From assembly GCA_017963875.1 (NCBI GenBank), contig JAGCTA010000506.1:1-16402 (forward strand): DNA of 16,402 nucleotides, given 5' to 3'. The translations under genes and the position numbers were made by a program. Shown here piece after piece: positions 1 to 7,338 of the stretch. Numbering within the stretch: the first letter of the stretch is position 1; every line of letters begins with the position of its first letter. This DNA comes from Victivallales bacterium (GTDB taxonomy: Bacteria; Verrucomicrobiota; Lentisphaeria; Oligosphaerales; Oligosphaeraceae). The notes beneath the pieces were generated by a model that saw nothing but the letters and a program-made list of their open reading frames with translations, made no database searches and had not been told where the DNA came from.

Positions 1-777
1 GCCCAGGCATTCTGGCAGAACGGACGCGCAGACATCCCAGTCTATGACATGCATGGGCACATGGGGCCACACTACGCCATCTATTTCAAACGTGCAGAAG
101 CACCTGAAATGGTCGCTCACCTCCGTCGAATCGGCGTAAAAAAACTTGTGTTCTCGCATCATCAGGCACTGTTTGGAACCATGCGCAACGAGAAAGTCAT
201 CGATATCTGCAAGCAATTCCCCGACATTCTCCGCATGTACGTCGCCATCAATCCGCATTATCCAGAGAACATCCGTGAAGACCTCGCACATTTTGACGAA
301 TGGCGCCCCTACGCCTTCGGACTGAAATTCCTTGCGGACTACCATAAGGTCCCCGTCAATAACAAGGCATATCAATATGCGCTGGATTTCGCGGAAGAAC
401 GCGGCCTCCCCTGTCTTTTCCATACATGGGGACGTTCACAGTTCAATGGCGGGAATGTCATGCTAGACATCGTCCATAAATACCATAATGCAAAACTCTT
501 CATGGGGCATAGCATCTTCGGCGAATGGGACGCCTCCAAACGCTGTGTCGAAGAATCCACGGGAAACGTCTGGATGGAACTGACCGCCATCCCTGGCGGG
601 AGAGGATTGATTGAAAAACTCGTGGAGGATGTCGGAAGCCCCCGCATTCTCTTTGGCACAGACATGCCATGGTTTGATGAATACCAGGCGGTCGGCGGTG
701 TCCTCTCCGCTCGGATTTCCGAAGACGACATGCGCAACATTCTCTACAGGAACGCAGAGAAACTCATGGTGGAATGA
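1..777 (+). CDS. Amidohydrolase family 2 metal-dependent hydrolase (5'-truncated)
   Basis: The reading frame is open from the first base, so the true start lies left of the window. An internal ATG at 49 begins inside the metal-binding motif and cannot be the start. The visible 258 residues form an amidohydrolase_2 TIM barrel. In order they show YDMHGH (H18, H20, first metal-binding pair), GLKFL (K109), LFHTWG (H141), GHSIFG (H170) and GTDMPWF (D221), the usual H-x-H...H...H...D ligand set. Family members are soluble and cytoplasmic; they hydrolyse or decarboxylate small substrates, often aromatic acids or sugar lactones. The substrate cannot be read here. The stop TGA (775-777) overlaps an ATG, and a ThuA-like gene follows 41 bases later, so the two are probably cotranscribed and may act in one carbohydrate catabolic route. 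Family assignment is firm; the role is inference. Confidence 0.9.
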   Translation, partial: AQAFWQNGRADIPVYDMHGHMGPHYAIYFKRAEAPEMVAHLRRIGVKKLVFSHHQALFGTMRNEKVIDICKQFPDILRMYVAINPHYPENIREDLAHFDEWRPYAFGLKFLADYHKVPVNNKAYQYALDFAEERGLPCLFHTWGRSQFNGGNVMLDIVHKYHNAKLFMGHSIFGEWDASKRCVEESTGNVWMELTAIPGGRGLIEKLVEDVGSPRILFGTDMPWFDEYQAVGGVLSARISEDDMRNILYRNAEKLMVE

Positions 778-804
778 CCTGTATCAAACATCAACAATCA
801 AAAC

Positions 805-810
805 AGAGGA
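805..810 (+). promoter_or_regulatory. Ribosome binding site for the ThuA-like gene
   Basis: AGAGGA ends 8 bases before the ATG at 819. It favours that start over the in-frame ATG at 774, which overlaps the upstream stop as ATGA but would add 15 residues with no counterpart in the family. Confidence 0.6.
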
Positions 811-818
811 TACGCAAC

Positions 819-1610
819 ATGTCAAAAATCAAAGTCACCATCTGGAATGAAAACGTCCACGAAAAAGATCCTGGAAAACTCGGCGAACTCATCCGCAGCA
901 TTTATCCAAACGGCATTCATGGCTGCCTTCAGGAAGCCCTTGCCGCCGATGACCTCGAAATCCGCACTGCGACCCTTGACATGCCTGAACAGGGCTTGCC
1001 AGATTCATTGCTGAACGACACGGATGTCCTGATGTGGTGGGGACATTGCGCCCACAACAAAGTCGAAGACGCGCTTGTTGACCGCATTCAGGCACGCGTC
1101 CAAGGAGGCATGGGCCTTATTGTCATGCACTCTGGACACATGTCAAAGGTATTCCGCCGCATGATGGGCACCTCGTGCCGTCTGCGCTGGCGCGAAGTCG
1201 CAGAGAAGGAACGTCTGTGGGTCATTGATCCATCTCACCCCATTGCACAAGGCGTTCCAGAAACATTTGCGATTGAGCACACGGAAATGTACGGCGAGCC
1301 GTTTGACATTCCGCAGGATGGCCATTTGGTTTTTATCACGTGGTACGAAGGCGGCAACGTCTTCCGCAGTGGCGTGACATTCCAGCGAGACAAAGGGAAA
1401 ATTTTCTACTTTGCGCCTGGCCATGAGACGTTTCCTATCTATCATGACAAGAACGTGCAAAAGGTACTCGCCAACGCCATCCGCTGGGCCGCGCCGACAC
1501 TTCCTGTCTGCAATGAACGCGTCACGCATGAACCAGAACCGCTGGAAAAGGTGACTTCAGTCAATCCTCTGGACGCTCTTGACACCTCTGCTCTCCACAA
1601 GACAATCTAG
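819..1610 (+). CDS. ThuA-like family protein
   Basis: The 263-residue product matches the ThuA family, whose founder is linked to trehalose utilisation in rhizobia. The fold is a class I glutamine-amidotransferase-like flavodoxin-type alpha/beta domain. The start MSKIKVTIWNE is the usual N-terminal strand of the family. Two hallmark stretches are present: WWGHCAHNKV (about 73-82) and MHSGHMSKVFRRMMGT (about 103-118). FAPGHET near the C-terminus is the final conserved segment. The protein appears full length and cytoplasmic, with no signal peptide. The ATG at 819 was chosen for its Shine-Dalgarno and family alignment; 774 is the alternative. ThuA-like proteins often neighbour sugar oxidoreductases and hydrolases, which suits the amidohydrolase upstream. 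The biochemical activity of this group is not well defined, so sugar catabolism is inferred. Confidence 0.9.
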   Translation: MSKIKVTIWNENVHEKDPGKLGELIRSIYPNGIHGCLQEALAADDLEIRTATLDMPEQGLPDSLLNDTDVLMWWGHCAHNKVEDALVDRIQARVQGGMGLIVMHSGHMSKVFRRMMGTSCRLRWREVAEKERLWVIDPSHPIAQGVPETFAIEHTEMYGEPFDIPQDGHLVFITWYEGGNVFRSGVTFQRDKGKIFYFAPGHETFPIYHDKNVQKVLANAIRWAAPTLPVCNERVTHEPEPLEKVTSVNPLDALDTSALHKTI

Positions 1611-1636
1611 CGAATACACTCCGAATTCCTTACATG

Positions 1637-1709
1637 GGGACAAATGGGACACATAGAAAGCAGTCCACAGTTTGTGCAAGACACAAAAAGGAGTTATCCC
1701 ATTTGTCCC
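1637..1709. repeat. 13-bp perfect inverted repeat of GGGACA units in the convergent gap
   Basis: GGGACAAATGGGA at 1637-1649 is matched by its exact reverse complement at 1697-1709, separated by 47 bases. The left arm is itself a direct repeat, GGGACA-AAT-GGGACA (1637-1651). Inside the spacer TTTGTG (1671-1676) and CACAAA (1682-1687) form a second short hairpin, so a nested cruciform or branched RNA is possible. It lies between the convergent stops at 1610 and 1745. The loop is long and no T-run follows either arm, so it is not a classical intrinsic terminator, although it could act bidirectionally. A REP-like or small mobile-element remnant is another possibility. Confidence 0.7.
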
Positions 1710-1744
1710 AACATCTGAAACATGACTCTGAATAAAGAGAAAAC

Positions 1745-3592
1745 TCATTTACCTGGGGAAACATGAATTTTCAATTTAACTTTTCCCCCGAGTGTTCTGG
1801 CGTTTTCTTCCGTTAGGAAATAATCATCAGACAGTATGTTTTTTGATGAATCCGTGAATGTACTTTGAATATTCATCAGGAAAATAACTAAATCAAAGAA
1901 TAAATCTGAAGTAAATATTCTCTCTGTAGCACGTTGTAATTGCATAGAAAGTTGCGAATGCTTTGATGCGTATTCAGGGGAAATATAAATCCAGAATGGT
2001 ATTTCTGTCATGACCTGTGTAAAAACCTCTATCCGAGGGTCATGCCCACGTCCGCTAGCAACATCTTCAGAGTGGTCTGACAAGTATAAAATCGCCGAAG
2101 CATTTCTCTCTGTAAAGAATGAAAAAAGTTTTTCTATCACTTGGTCGTTATAACTGACGCTCTTTTCATAGTCAGAAAAATCTGAATCTTTCATATAATC
2201 AGCGGGATAGACTTGGTCGTAAGGATAATGGCTTCCTATTAACTGAATGACGATAAATTCCTTTTCAGAAAGTTTGTCGGGGAGGAAATCCAACATATCC
2301 ATATCTGTCACCTTATGATCAATCTTCCCTCTAACCATTGGAAGACTAAAAGAATTTTCAGCCGAGTTGGAGATTACAGCAGTTGGTGAATCAAGCAGCA
2401 AATTGACGCCCTGGGCAGAAAACCAACGAGTTGAGAAATCGTTATGTCTGGCAATATCAAACAATGAAATAGAATCACGCAGACCTATTTCCTGATTATC
2501 ATATTGATTCTGGTTTGTCAACATATATGCAATACAACGGATAGTCTGAGCGTATGCGGAATAAACATTTTTAAATTGATAAAATTTCTTTTCATTTACC
2601 ATCTTCTGTTGAAATGGAGATGTTTCCTTCGGATAGCCATAAGCGCTCATGTAATGGCGATTAAGTGATTCACCAATAATAATCACAAAAATACCAGATG
2701 AATCGGCATTTCGGGGTTCATTGCTTAGCCTTTTTTGGATAAATGCTTCATAATTCGCACGTTCTTGTTTGAACTTCTTATTCTCTTGATAATACGAAAC
2801 TGGAGACCACATCAGTTTAAACACATTGGAATAGTAAAACCTTGTATGAAATCCGATTAATACTATAGCAAGAACTGTTATGGGAATTATCATGCATGTA
2901 ACAGATAATAAACGCTTTGTATTGCATTGTTTCTTATAAATTAATATGACATTTAAAAATATTAGTCCTATTGCCAAAATTCCCGCTGAAATCAATAATA
3001 GATATTGATGGTTCAATCGAGACATGTATCCTAGGGCTTCGCTGAAATTCGTTTGACAAACTGCAACAATGGCATCATAATCAAATGACGCGTTGCCTAA
3101 TACAGAATTAAGAGAAAGAATAATGAAAATAAAAAACAGAATGCTGCAAAAAACATTCCAACATACGTGTATTATTTTACATACTAGAGATTTAGAAAAA
3201 GTTGAATCACGCATTAACATATCAATGGAAATAAAGACGCAACCCAATGAAAAATAAACGAAATATTGTGAAAGAAAATAAGCCTTGTTCTTCCATTGAC
3301 TATTAAGCATATCTACCATCATGATGGAATATGGCAATAATAGACATATCAGGTGATGTAAATACGCCAGTTTACTACATATCAGAATTGACTGTGCATA
3401 CGACCAGAAAACAAGTGCAAATACTGCTGAAAAAGTTGTTATCAGATATAGACCTGAATCTTTTCTATGAATGATCAAAAACAGAATTGCAAAAAAGATG
3501 AAGTTAATAGCAAAATCAACAACTAAAAGTCTCCACTTTGGAATGAAGCCTTTTTTGTTTAGAAAATCTAAAAAAGATTGTTTTTGTTCCAT
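1745..3592 (-). CDS. Phosphoethanolamine transferase-like membrane enzyme (EptA/sulfatase family)
   Basis: The 615 residues carry an N-terminal membrane part with about five hydrophobic helices (roughly 22-41, 50-70, 80-95, 145-160, 195-218, plus 230-248). A periplasmic alkaline-phosphatase/sulfatase-fold domain follows from about 300. Its landmarks are IIGESLNRHYMSAYGYP (E308 as metal ligand), SAYAQTIRCIAYMLT (T350 in the nucleophile position), GSHYPYDQVYP (H455), YLSDHSED (D506, H507) and GRGHDPR (H517). The family moves phosphoethanolamine from phosphatidylethanolamine onto lipid A, core sugars or other glycans at the outer face of the inner membrane. The acceptor here is unknown; the last position of a polysaccharide locus suggests a glycan. 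The gene is unusually AT-rich beside its neighbours, hinting at separate acquisition. No clear Shine-Dalgarno precedes the ATG at 3592. It follows the GT4 stop by 27 bases. Confidence 0.85.
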   Translation of the reverse strand: MEQKQSFLDFLNKKGFIPKWRLLVVDFAINFIFFAILFLIIHRKDSGLYLITTFSAVFALVFWSYAQSILICSKLAYLHHLICLLLPYSIMMVDMLNSQWKNKAYFLSQYFVYFSLGCVFISIDMLMRDSTFSKSLVCKIIHVCWNVFCSILFFIFIILSLNSVLGNASFDYDAIVAVCQTNFSEALGYMSRLNHQYLLLISAGILAIGLIFLNVILIYKKQCNTKRLLSVTCMIIPITVLAIVLIGFHTRFYYSNVFKLMWSPVSYYQENKKFKQERANYEAFIQKRLSNEPRNADSSGIFVIIIGESLNRHYMSAYGYPKETSPFQQKMVNEKKFYQFKNVYSAYAQTIRCIAYMLTNQNQYDNQEIGLRDSISLFDIARHNDFSTRWFSAQGVNLLLDSPTAVISNSAENSFSLPMVRGKIDHKVTDMDMLDFLPDKLSEKEFIVIQLIGSHYPYDQVYPADYMKDSDFSDYEKSVSYNDQVIEKLFSFFTERNASAILYLSDHSEDVASGRGHDPRIEVFTQVMTEIPFWIYISPEYASKHSQLSMQLQRATERIFTSDLFFDLVIFLMNIQSTFTDSSKNILSDDYFLTEENARTLGGKVKLKIHVSPGK

Positions 3593-3607
3593 AATTATGA
3601 ATCTGAT

Positions 3608-3613
3608 ATTATA
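3608..3613 (-). promoter_or_regulatory. Possible -10 box ahead of the phosphoethanolamine transferase-like gene
   Basis: The minus strand reads TATAAT here, 15 bases before the ATG at 3592 and downstream of the GT4 stop. No convincing -35 hexamer lies 16-18 bases further upstream, and the surrounding DNA is AT-rich, so the match may be chance. If real, it would let this gene be expressed separately from the rest of the locus. Confidence 0.25.
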
Positions 3614-3619
3614 ATACCA

Positions 3620-4831
3620 TTACAGAAAAGAATGATAAATGGCAATCAATTCGTCGGCAAGTGAATCCCAACTGAACTTTTGAACATCCTGCAATGCTTG
3701 TTCGGTCAGACGATTACGAAGCGAATCATTGCCATCCATGCGTTTGAAAGCCTCTTCAAGCGCATCATCATCGCCGCTGGGAAACATCAGCCCGTTGACC
3801 CCATCCTTGATGAAGTCTTTCAGTCCGCCTGCGTTCGACGCAATGACAGGAAGTCCAGCAGCCCAAGCCTCAAGCGCAACAATGCCAAAAGGTTCATGGA
3901 CCGACGGTAAAATAAAACAGTAGGCTTCATGAAGGATATCGACCAGGCGCGGATCATCAGGCGACAAGCCGGGAATATAGGTAAAACGCTCCTGCAAACC
4001 ACGCTTCTGGACTTCGGCCAGCAGTTCGTCGCGATACCATTCCGCCGTGGCGGGACCAATCAACAGAAGATGCGTGTCCTCATGCGCAGCAAGAAGCGGT
4101 ACAAGTGCCTTCTGGTTTTTCTGGTAGTCGATTCGCGAGATGCAGACCAGCAATTTTCTATCGGACGGGATTCCCCATTCCTCCCGTGGATGCGTCTGCA
4201 CAGGTCGTTGGTATCTTGCACAGTCAATCCCGTTCGGCATGTAGATGATCCTCTGCTTCGGATATTTATTGTGCAGCCGCGCCTCTTCAACGCGTCCGAT
4301 ACAAATAACGGCATTTACGCGTGCCAAAGGGTCAAAGCGCATTCCACACAGACGGTCCAGAATGCCGCCATAGTTGAATTTTCCCTTCACTGGCTCCATC
4401 ATGCGTCGCAACTCCTCTGGGGGAACATCCTCGCTGCCGCCATGGATGCTCATGATGCATGGAATACCAATGGAGTGCGCAGTCGCGACAGCGCGTTGTG
4501 CCAGCCGCCCCGCCGCATGGATGTGCAGCAAGTCATAGCCGCCATTGCGAATCGCTCGGAACATCTTCGGACATAGCGGGCTGCCGCCTTTCTTGTCGAG
4601 GGCAAGCCTTGTCGAAGCAGTCATTGGCCAATATGGATAAACATAGGGAAAACGGTGAATTGGCACTCCTTCACGCTCATCATCCCCTGGCTGGGACAAC
4701 GCCGCAGTCGCCAGAATATCCGCCTGAATCCCCCGTTGCCGCTGTCGCGTCACCGTGTTCCAGACAACCGTCTCCGTCCCTCCCCACTCGTCAAAGGTGA
4801 AGCGTCTGACAATATGTGCGACCTTAAGCAT
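3620..4831 (-). CDS. GT4-family glycosyltransferase
   Basis: The product is a GT-B fold, retaining glycosyltransferase of the GT4 group (403 residues from the chosen start). The N-terminal acceptor half begins MLKVAHIVRRF with the glycine-rich WGGTE loop (17-20). IMSIHGGSED (about 127-134) is the mid-domain histidine segment. The C-terminal donor half shows SRIDYQKNQ (R233, K238, binding nucleotide-sugar phosphates) and HEPFGIVALE (E313, E321, the E-x7-E motif), followed by GLPVIAS. It should work at the cytoplasmic membrane face, adding one sugar to the lipid-linked repeat unit; donor and acceptor are not readable. The start at 4831 was preferred over 4867 because it begins the first beta strand, overlaps the GT2 stop by only 8 bases and has AAGGA upstream. 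The overlap implies translational coupling with the GT2 gene. Confidence 0.92.
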   Translation of the reverse strand: MLKVAHIVRRFTFDEWGGTETVVWNTVTRQRQRGIQADILATAALSQPGDDEREGVPIHRFPYVYPYWPMTASTRLALDKKGGSPLCPKMFRAIRNGGYDLLHIHAAGRLAQRAVATAHSIGIPCIMSIHGGSEDVPPEELRRMMEPVKGKFNYGGILDRLCGMRFDPLARVNAVICIGRVEEARLHNKYPKQRIIYMPNGIDCARYQRPVQTHPREEWGIPSDRKLLVCISRIDYQKNQKALVPLLAAHEDTHLLLIGPATAEWYRDELLAEVQKRGLQERFTYIPGLSPDDPRLVDILHEAYCFILPSVHEPFGIVALEAWAAGLPVIASNAGGLKDFIKDGVNGLMFPSGDDDALEEAFKRMDGNDSLRNRLTEQALQDVQKFSWDSLADELIAIYHSFL

Positions 4832-5678
4832 TGTCTGGATGTTCCTTTTGATAATCCAATCCGCCACGCCTATGATAGAGTTTCTGAACCATGCGACGGA
4901 CGGGCGATGACAGCAATTCGCTCATTCCTGCGGGATGCTTCATGAGAAACACAGCGTCTCGACAGGATTCCCTTGCCGCGCCCAGCAACGCCCTGGCAAG
5001 CGTCGGCACAGTTTGGAAAATCTTCGCGTCGGCATAGCCTTCGCCATAGAAGCGTTTTTTCAATTCCTTAATGGTATAGTTGTGCGAATGTTCAACGTGC
5101 GCATTGGCCGCATAAGCGATGCGGATGGGGCGCCGATGAGCCCATTCGACATCCTCGGAATATCGCATGGATTCATCGAATGGATGGGCAATCAAGTCTT
5201 CACGGCGGATTGCCGACGAAGCCAAGGAGAAAAAGAACTTCCATGTCGCAGCAATACGTCCGTCACCGAATGCACGGGTATTGTCCTTGACCACAAGCCA
5301 TTGGGCATCAGGTCTTGGCAGTTGATTTCCATATACTGCATCAGCAGTTCCCGCAAGCAATGGCTTTACCAGTTCATTCAGATACGAATCATCCAAAGGT
5401 ATCGCATCCGCATTGTTGAAGACGACAATATCCCCTGAGCATTGCCGCACCATGTAGTTCAACGTCCGTCCTGGCCGATATTCGCCGTCGGGGCGCGGAA
5501 TCAGCCTTATCTTTGGAAAAGACTCAATAATGGAAACGGTGTCATCGCTGGAGCCGTCATCGCAGCAGATGATTTCCACATCCATTCCCCTGGCCGCCTT
5601 GAAAAGCCCCTCCAATGTACGGCGGATGAACTTGCCGTCATTTTTGGAACGTACGAGAATGCTGATTCGTTCTGGCAT
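4824..5678 (-). CDS. GT2-family glycosyltransferase
   Basis: This 284-residue GT-A fold transferase belongs to family GT2. The start ISILVRSKNDGKFIRRTLEGL is the standard first strand and helix. CDDGSSDDT (D40, D41) binds the nucleotide, and NNADAIP (89-94, D91 in the DXD-like position) holds the metal and donor sugar. SEDVEWAHR in the middle gives the ED/QxxRW-like acceptor-site segment with the probable catalytic acid pair. No membrane helix is obvious, so it should act at the cytoplasmic face on a lipid-linked acceptor. The closest familiar types are rhamnosyl- or amino-sugar transferases of O-antigen and capsule clusters, but the donor is not determinable. The ATG at 5678 lies 2 bases past the STAS stop, and the 3' end overlaps the GT4 start, so STAS-GT2-GT4 appears to be a tightly coupled operon segment. 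Confidence 0.92.
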   Translation of the reverse strand: MPERISILVRSKNDGKFIRRTLEGLFKAARGMDVEIICCDDGSSDDTVSIIESFPKIRLIPRPDGEYRPGRTLNYMVRQCSGDIVVFNNADAIPLDDSYLNELVKPLLAGTADAVYGNQLPRPDAQWLVVKDNTRAFGDGRIAATWKFFFSLASSAIRREDLIAHPFDESMRYSEDVEWAHRRPIRIAYAANAHVEHSHNYTIKELKKRFYGEGYADAKIFQTVPTLARALLGAARESCRDAVFLMKHPAGMSELLSSPVRRMVQKLYHRRGGLDYQKEHPDNA

Positions 5679-5680
5679 GG

Positions 5681-6013
5681 CTATTTGAATGAAGCCAACG
5701 CCTCATCAACTGAATCGAAAATCTCAAAGACGCGGAAGACTTTCGTGATGTCAAACACGATTTTCGGCCTTGGCTGAAGGCATGCAAGTTTGACTGCACC
5801 GCCAGAAGCATTCGCTTTCTGGAGCAGGAAGACAAGCGCTCCCAGCCCGCTGCTGTCAATATGGCTCATGCCGCTGAGGTCGAAGAGAATATTCTTGCAG
5901 TCATTCATGCGCGTCAGGATAGCCTCTTTGAATGCCTCCGAATAGACTGCCACCAGACGGCCCTCGACTGTAACCTTCAGTACGTCGTCAATTTGTTCGA
6001 AACGATACTCCAT
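5681..6013 (-). CDS. STAS-domain protein, anti-sigma-factor-antagonist type
   Basis: A single STAS domain makes up the whole 110-residue protein. The hallmark loop is HIDSSGLGAL (51-60). By analogy with SpoIIAA/RsbV, S55 (second serine of DSSG) is the likely phosphorylation site for a HPK/RsbW-type kinase, and the phospho form would be inactive. VTVEGRL near residue 18 and the FDLSGM strand also fit. No kinase or PP2C partner is present in the window. It sits directly before two glycosyltransferase genes, which suggests it regulates or scaffolds polysaccharide synthesis, comparable in layout to SypA in the Vibrio fischeri syp locus. The upstream in-frame GTG at 6022 is ruled out because it overlaps the Shine-Dalgarno; ATG 6013 is the start. 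Confidence 0.9.
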   Translation of the reverse strand: MEYRFEQIDDVLKVTVEGRLVAVYSEAFKEAILTRMNDCKNILFDLSGMSHIDSSGLGALVFLLQKANASGGAVKLACLQPRPKIVFDITKVFRVFEIFDSVDEALASFK

Positions 6014-6021
6014 TTCATTCA

Positions 6022-6026
6022 CTCCT
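6022..6026 (-). promoter_or_regulatory. Ribosome binding site of the STAS gene
   Basis: AGGAG on the minus strand lies 8 bases before ATG 6013. Its last G is the first base of the in-frame GTG at 6022, so that GTG cannot be the initiation codon. Confidence 0.75.
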
Positions 6027-6078
6027 TTTTTGGTTTGCCGAATATGTTATAGTCACGATTGTTTTTACAAATTCCGTC

Positions 6079-6099
6079 AGCATTGTTCCCCGTAATGCT
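6079..6099 (-). other. Stem-loop at the stop codon of the phosphodiesterase gene
   Basis: AGCATT and AATGCT form a perfect 6-bp stem around a 9-base loop, beginning within the TAG stop (6098-6100). No T-run follows on the minus strand, so it is at best a weak terminator or an mRNA 3'-end stabiliser between this gene and the STAS gene. Confidence 0.35.
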
Positions 6100-7267
6100 A
6101 TTGCGTTTTTCGGGATTTCTTGATTTCCTCAATGGAACTTACCATGAGTTCAAAATAATCCTTCACCTCGCGGACATCGTCTGGAATGGCTACATTGGAC
6201 AAAACGGCTGCCAGTGAACGCTCATCCGTTGGTTCAAAGCCATGCATTCCATTTAACGGATGTTCGCCCATATCCGAAGGAATAACCTGGATTCCGACAT
6301 TCATGAAAAAGATTTCATCGCCGAAGTATCTGTCATCCCTGTAAATGCCGTATGCCTTCTCATCCTCGGGGGAAAGCCAGCGGCCATGCTTTTCTAGGGG
6401 GTCCATGGCCTTGTGAATCTTCTCCTTGGAATCTGGCGACAGATAATTGAATCGAACCATCGTAGAATCATAGCAGACGCCATAATCCTTTCCAAACTCC
6501 AGCCCCGTCTCCTCAACGGCGGCACGGACATCGACCGTATAAGCCAGTGGAGTCATCCCGTGGTCGGAGAATACTGTCAGATGAATGTCCTTACCAGTCT
6601 TAAACAATGTTCGATTTAAACTGTCATACCAATCCAGTTTCTGCTGGATGATTTGCGGCTCATTGACATGCGCATGAAGCACTCCATCCAGTCCCGCCGT
6701 ATAAATGAAAACAAAATCACATCCGTTCTGGATGGCATCCCTGCCAAGCAAGATATTTTCCTCATCGTTCAAATGCCAGTCCGCGATATGGAACTTGATG
6801 CCTGAAGCATCCAGCACATCCCGCAGGTTTTCGACCTGCTCCATCCCACCTGCAAGAAACATGTCTTTTTTCTCAATGTAGTCCATGTATTTCAGTTTCT
6901 TGAAAGGGACGTGATATAACTGGAAATAGCCTGTAATCCCGCAGCATTTCTTGACAAACTTCGACAGATAATAGCGAATCCTCCCGCGATTCCAAAAGGA
7001 CACAGGACGAAGCAATGAAGTCATAAAATCAAGTTTTTTAAAAGGAGAATGCTCTGGATCGTATCTGAACGCGCTCAAATGACCATGTTCCCCTGGAGTC
7101 TTTCCAGTCAGAATCGTAGGGATGGCACTGCATGAATAGCCAAACTGCATGCGTATGGGATGACGTTCAGGAAGAACATCCTTCATAAACCCCGTACGCT
7201 GGACGATTTCCCATCCCAGCGCATCTATGAACATAAACACTTCTACAGGTCTTGACGTTGCTACCAT
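6098..7267 (-). CDS. Alkaline-phosphatase-superfamily phosphodiesterase/phosphatase
   Basis: The 389 residues match the type I phosphodiesterase/nucleotide pyrophosphatase branch of the alkaline phosphatase superfamily. The metal and catalytic set is present in order: FIDALGW (D15), YSCSAIPTILTGKTPGEHG (S47 or a neighbouring Ser/Thr as nucleophile, near 44-62), LDGVLHAH (D194, H198), FSDHGMTPL (D235, H236) and GMHGFEP (H342). No signal peptide or membrane helix is visible, so unlike many relatives it is probably cytoplasmic. It should hydrolyse a phosphate mono- or diester or transfer a phosphate-linked group; the substrate may be a nucleotide-sugar or a lipid-phosphate intermediate. GAGGTT lies shortly upstream of ATG 7267, supporting the start. 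It sits between the GH9 gene and the STAS gene, and its product presumably serves the same polysaccharide pathway. Family is firm; function is open. Confidence 0.85.
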   Translation of the reverse strand: MVATSRPVEVFMFIDALGWEIVQRTGFMKDVLPERHPIRMQFGYSCSAIPTILTGKTPGEHGHLSAFRYDPEHSPFKKLDFMTSLLRPVSFWNRGRIRYYLSKFVKKCCGITGYFQLYHVPFKKLKYMDYIEKKDMFLAGGMEQVENLRDVLDASGIKFHIADWHLNDEENILLGRDAIQNGCDFVFIYTAGLDGVLHAHVNEPQIIQQKLDWYDSLNRTLFKTGKDIHLTVFSDHGMTPLAYTVDVRAAVEETGLEFGKDYGVCYDSTMVRFNYLSPDSKEKIHKAMDPLEKHGRWLSPEDEKAYGIYRDDRYFGDEIFFMNVGIQVIPSDMGEHPLNGMHGFEPTDERSLAAVLSNVAIPDDVREVKDYFELMVSSIEEIKKSRKTQ

Positions 7268-7272
7268 TGTTG

Positions 7273-7278
7273 AACCTC
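7273..7278 (-). promoter_or_regulatory. Ribosome binding site of the phosphodiesterase gene
   Basis: GAGGTT on the minus strand starts 11 bases before ATG 7267 (7-base gap after GAGG), supporting that start codon. Confidence 0.55.
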
Positions 7279-7338
7279 AAAAAATGAAACAACTATAATC
7301 ATGATATATAATATACACCATGGTCAGTCAGTTTCACC

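Noticed and set aside
774..818. ATGA-overlapping upstream start for the ThuA-like gene
   Set aside because: The ATG at 819 has AGAGGA at the right distance and matches the family N-terminus; the added 15 residues resemble translated leader sequence.
1557..1748. 63-residue minus-strand frame across the convergent gap
   Set aside because: It runs through the inverted repeat and the 3' end of the ThuA-like gene, has no Shine-Dalgarno signal or known motif, and gives a low-complexity, non-protein-like translation.
3929..4576. 215-residue plus-strand frame opposite the GT4 gene
   Set aside because: It lies wholly antisense to a gene with clear GT4 motifs, shows no recognisable domain, and has a composition typical of the reverse frame of a coding sequence.
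4935..5438. 167-residue plus-strand frame opposite the GT2 gene
   Set aside because: Antisense shadow of the GT2 coding sequence with no domain or initiation signal.
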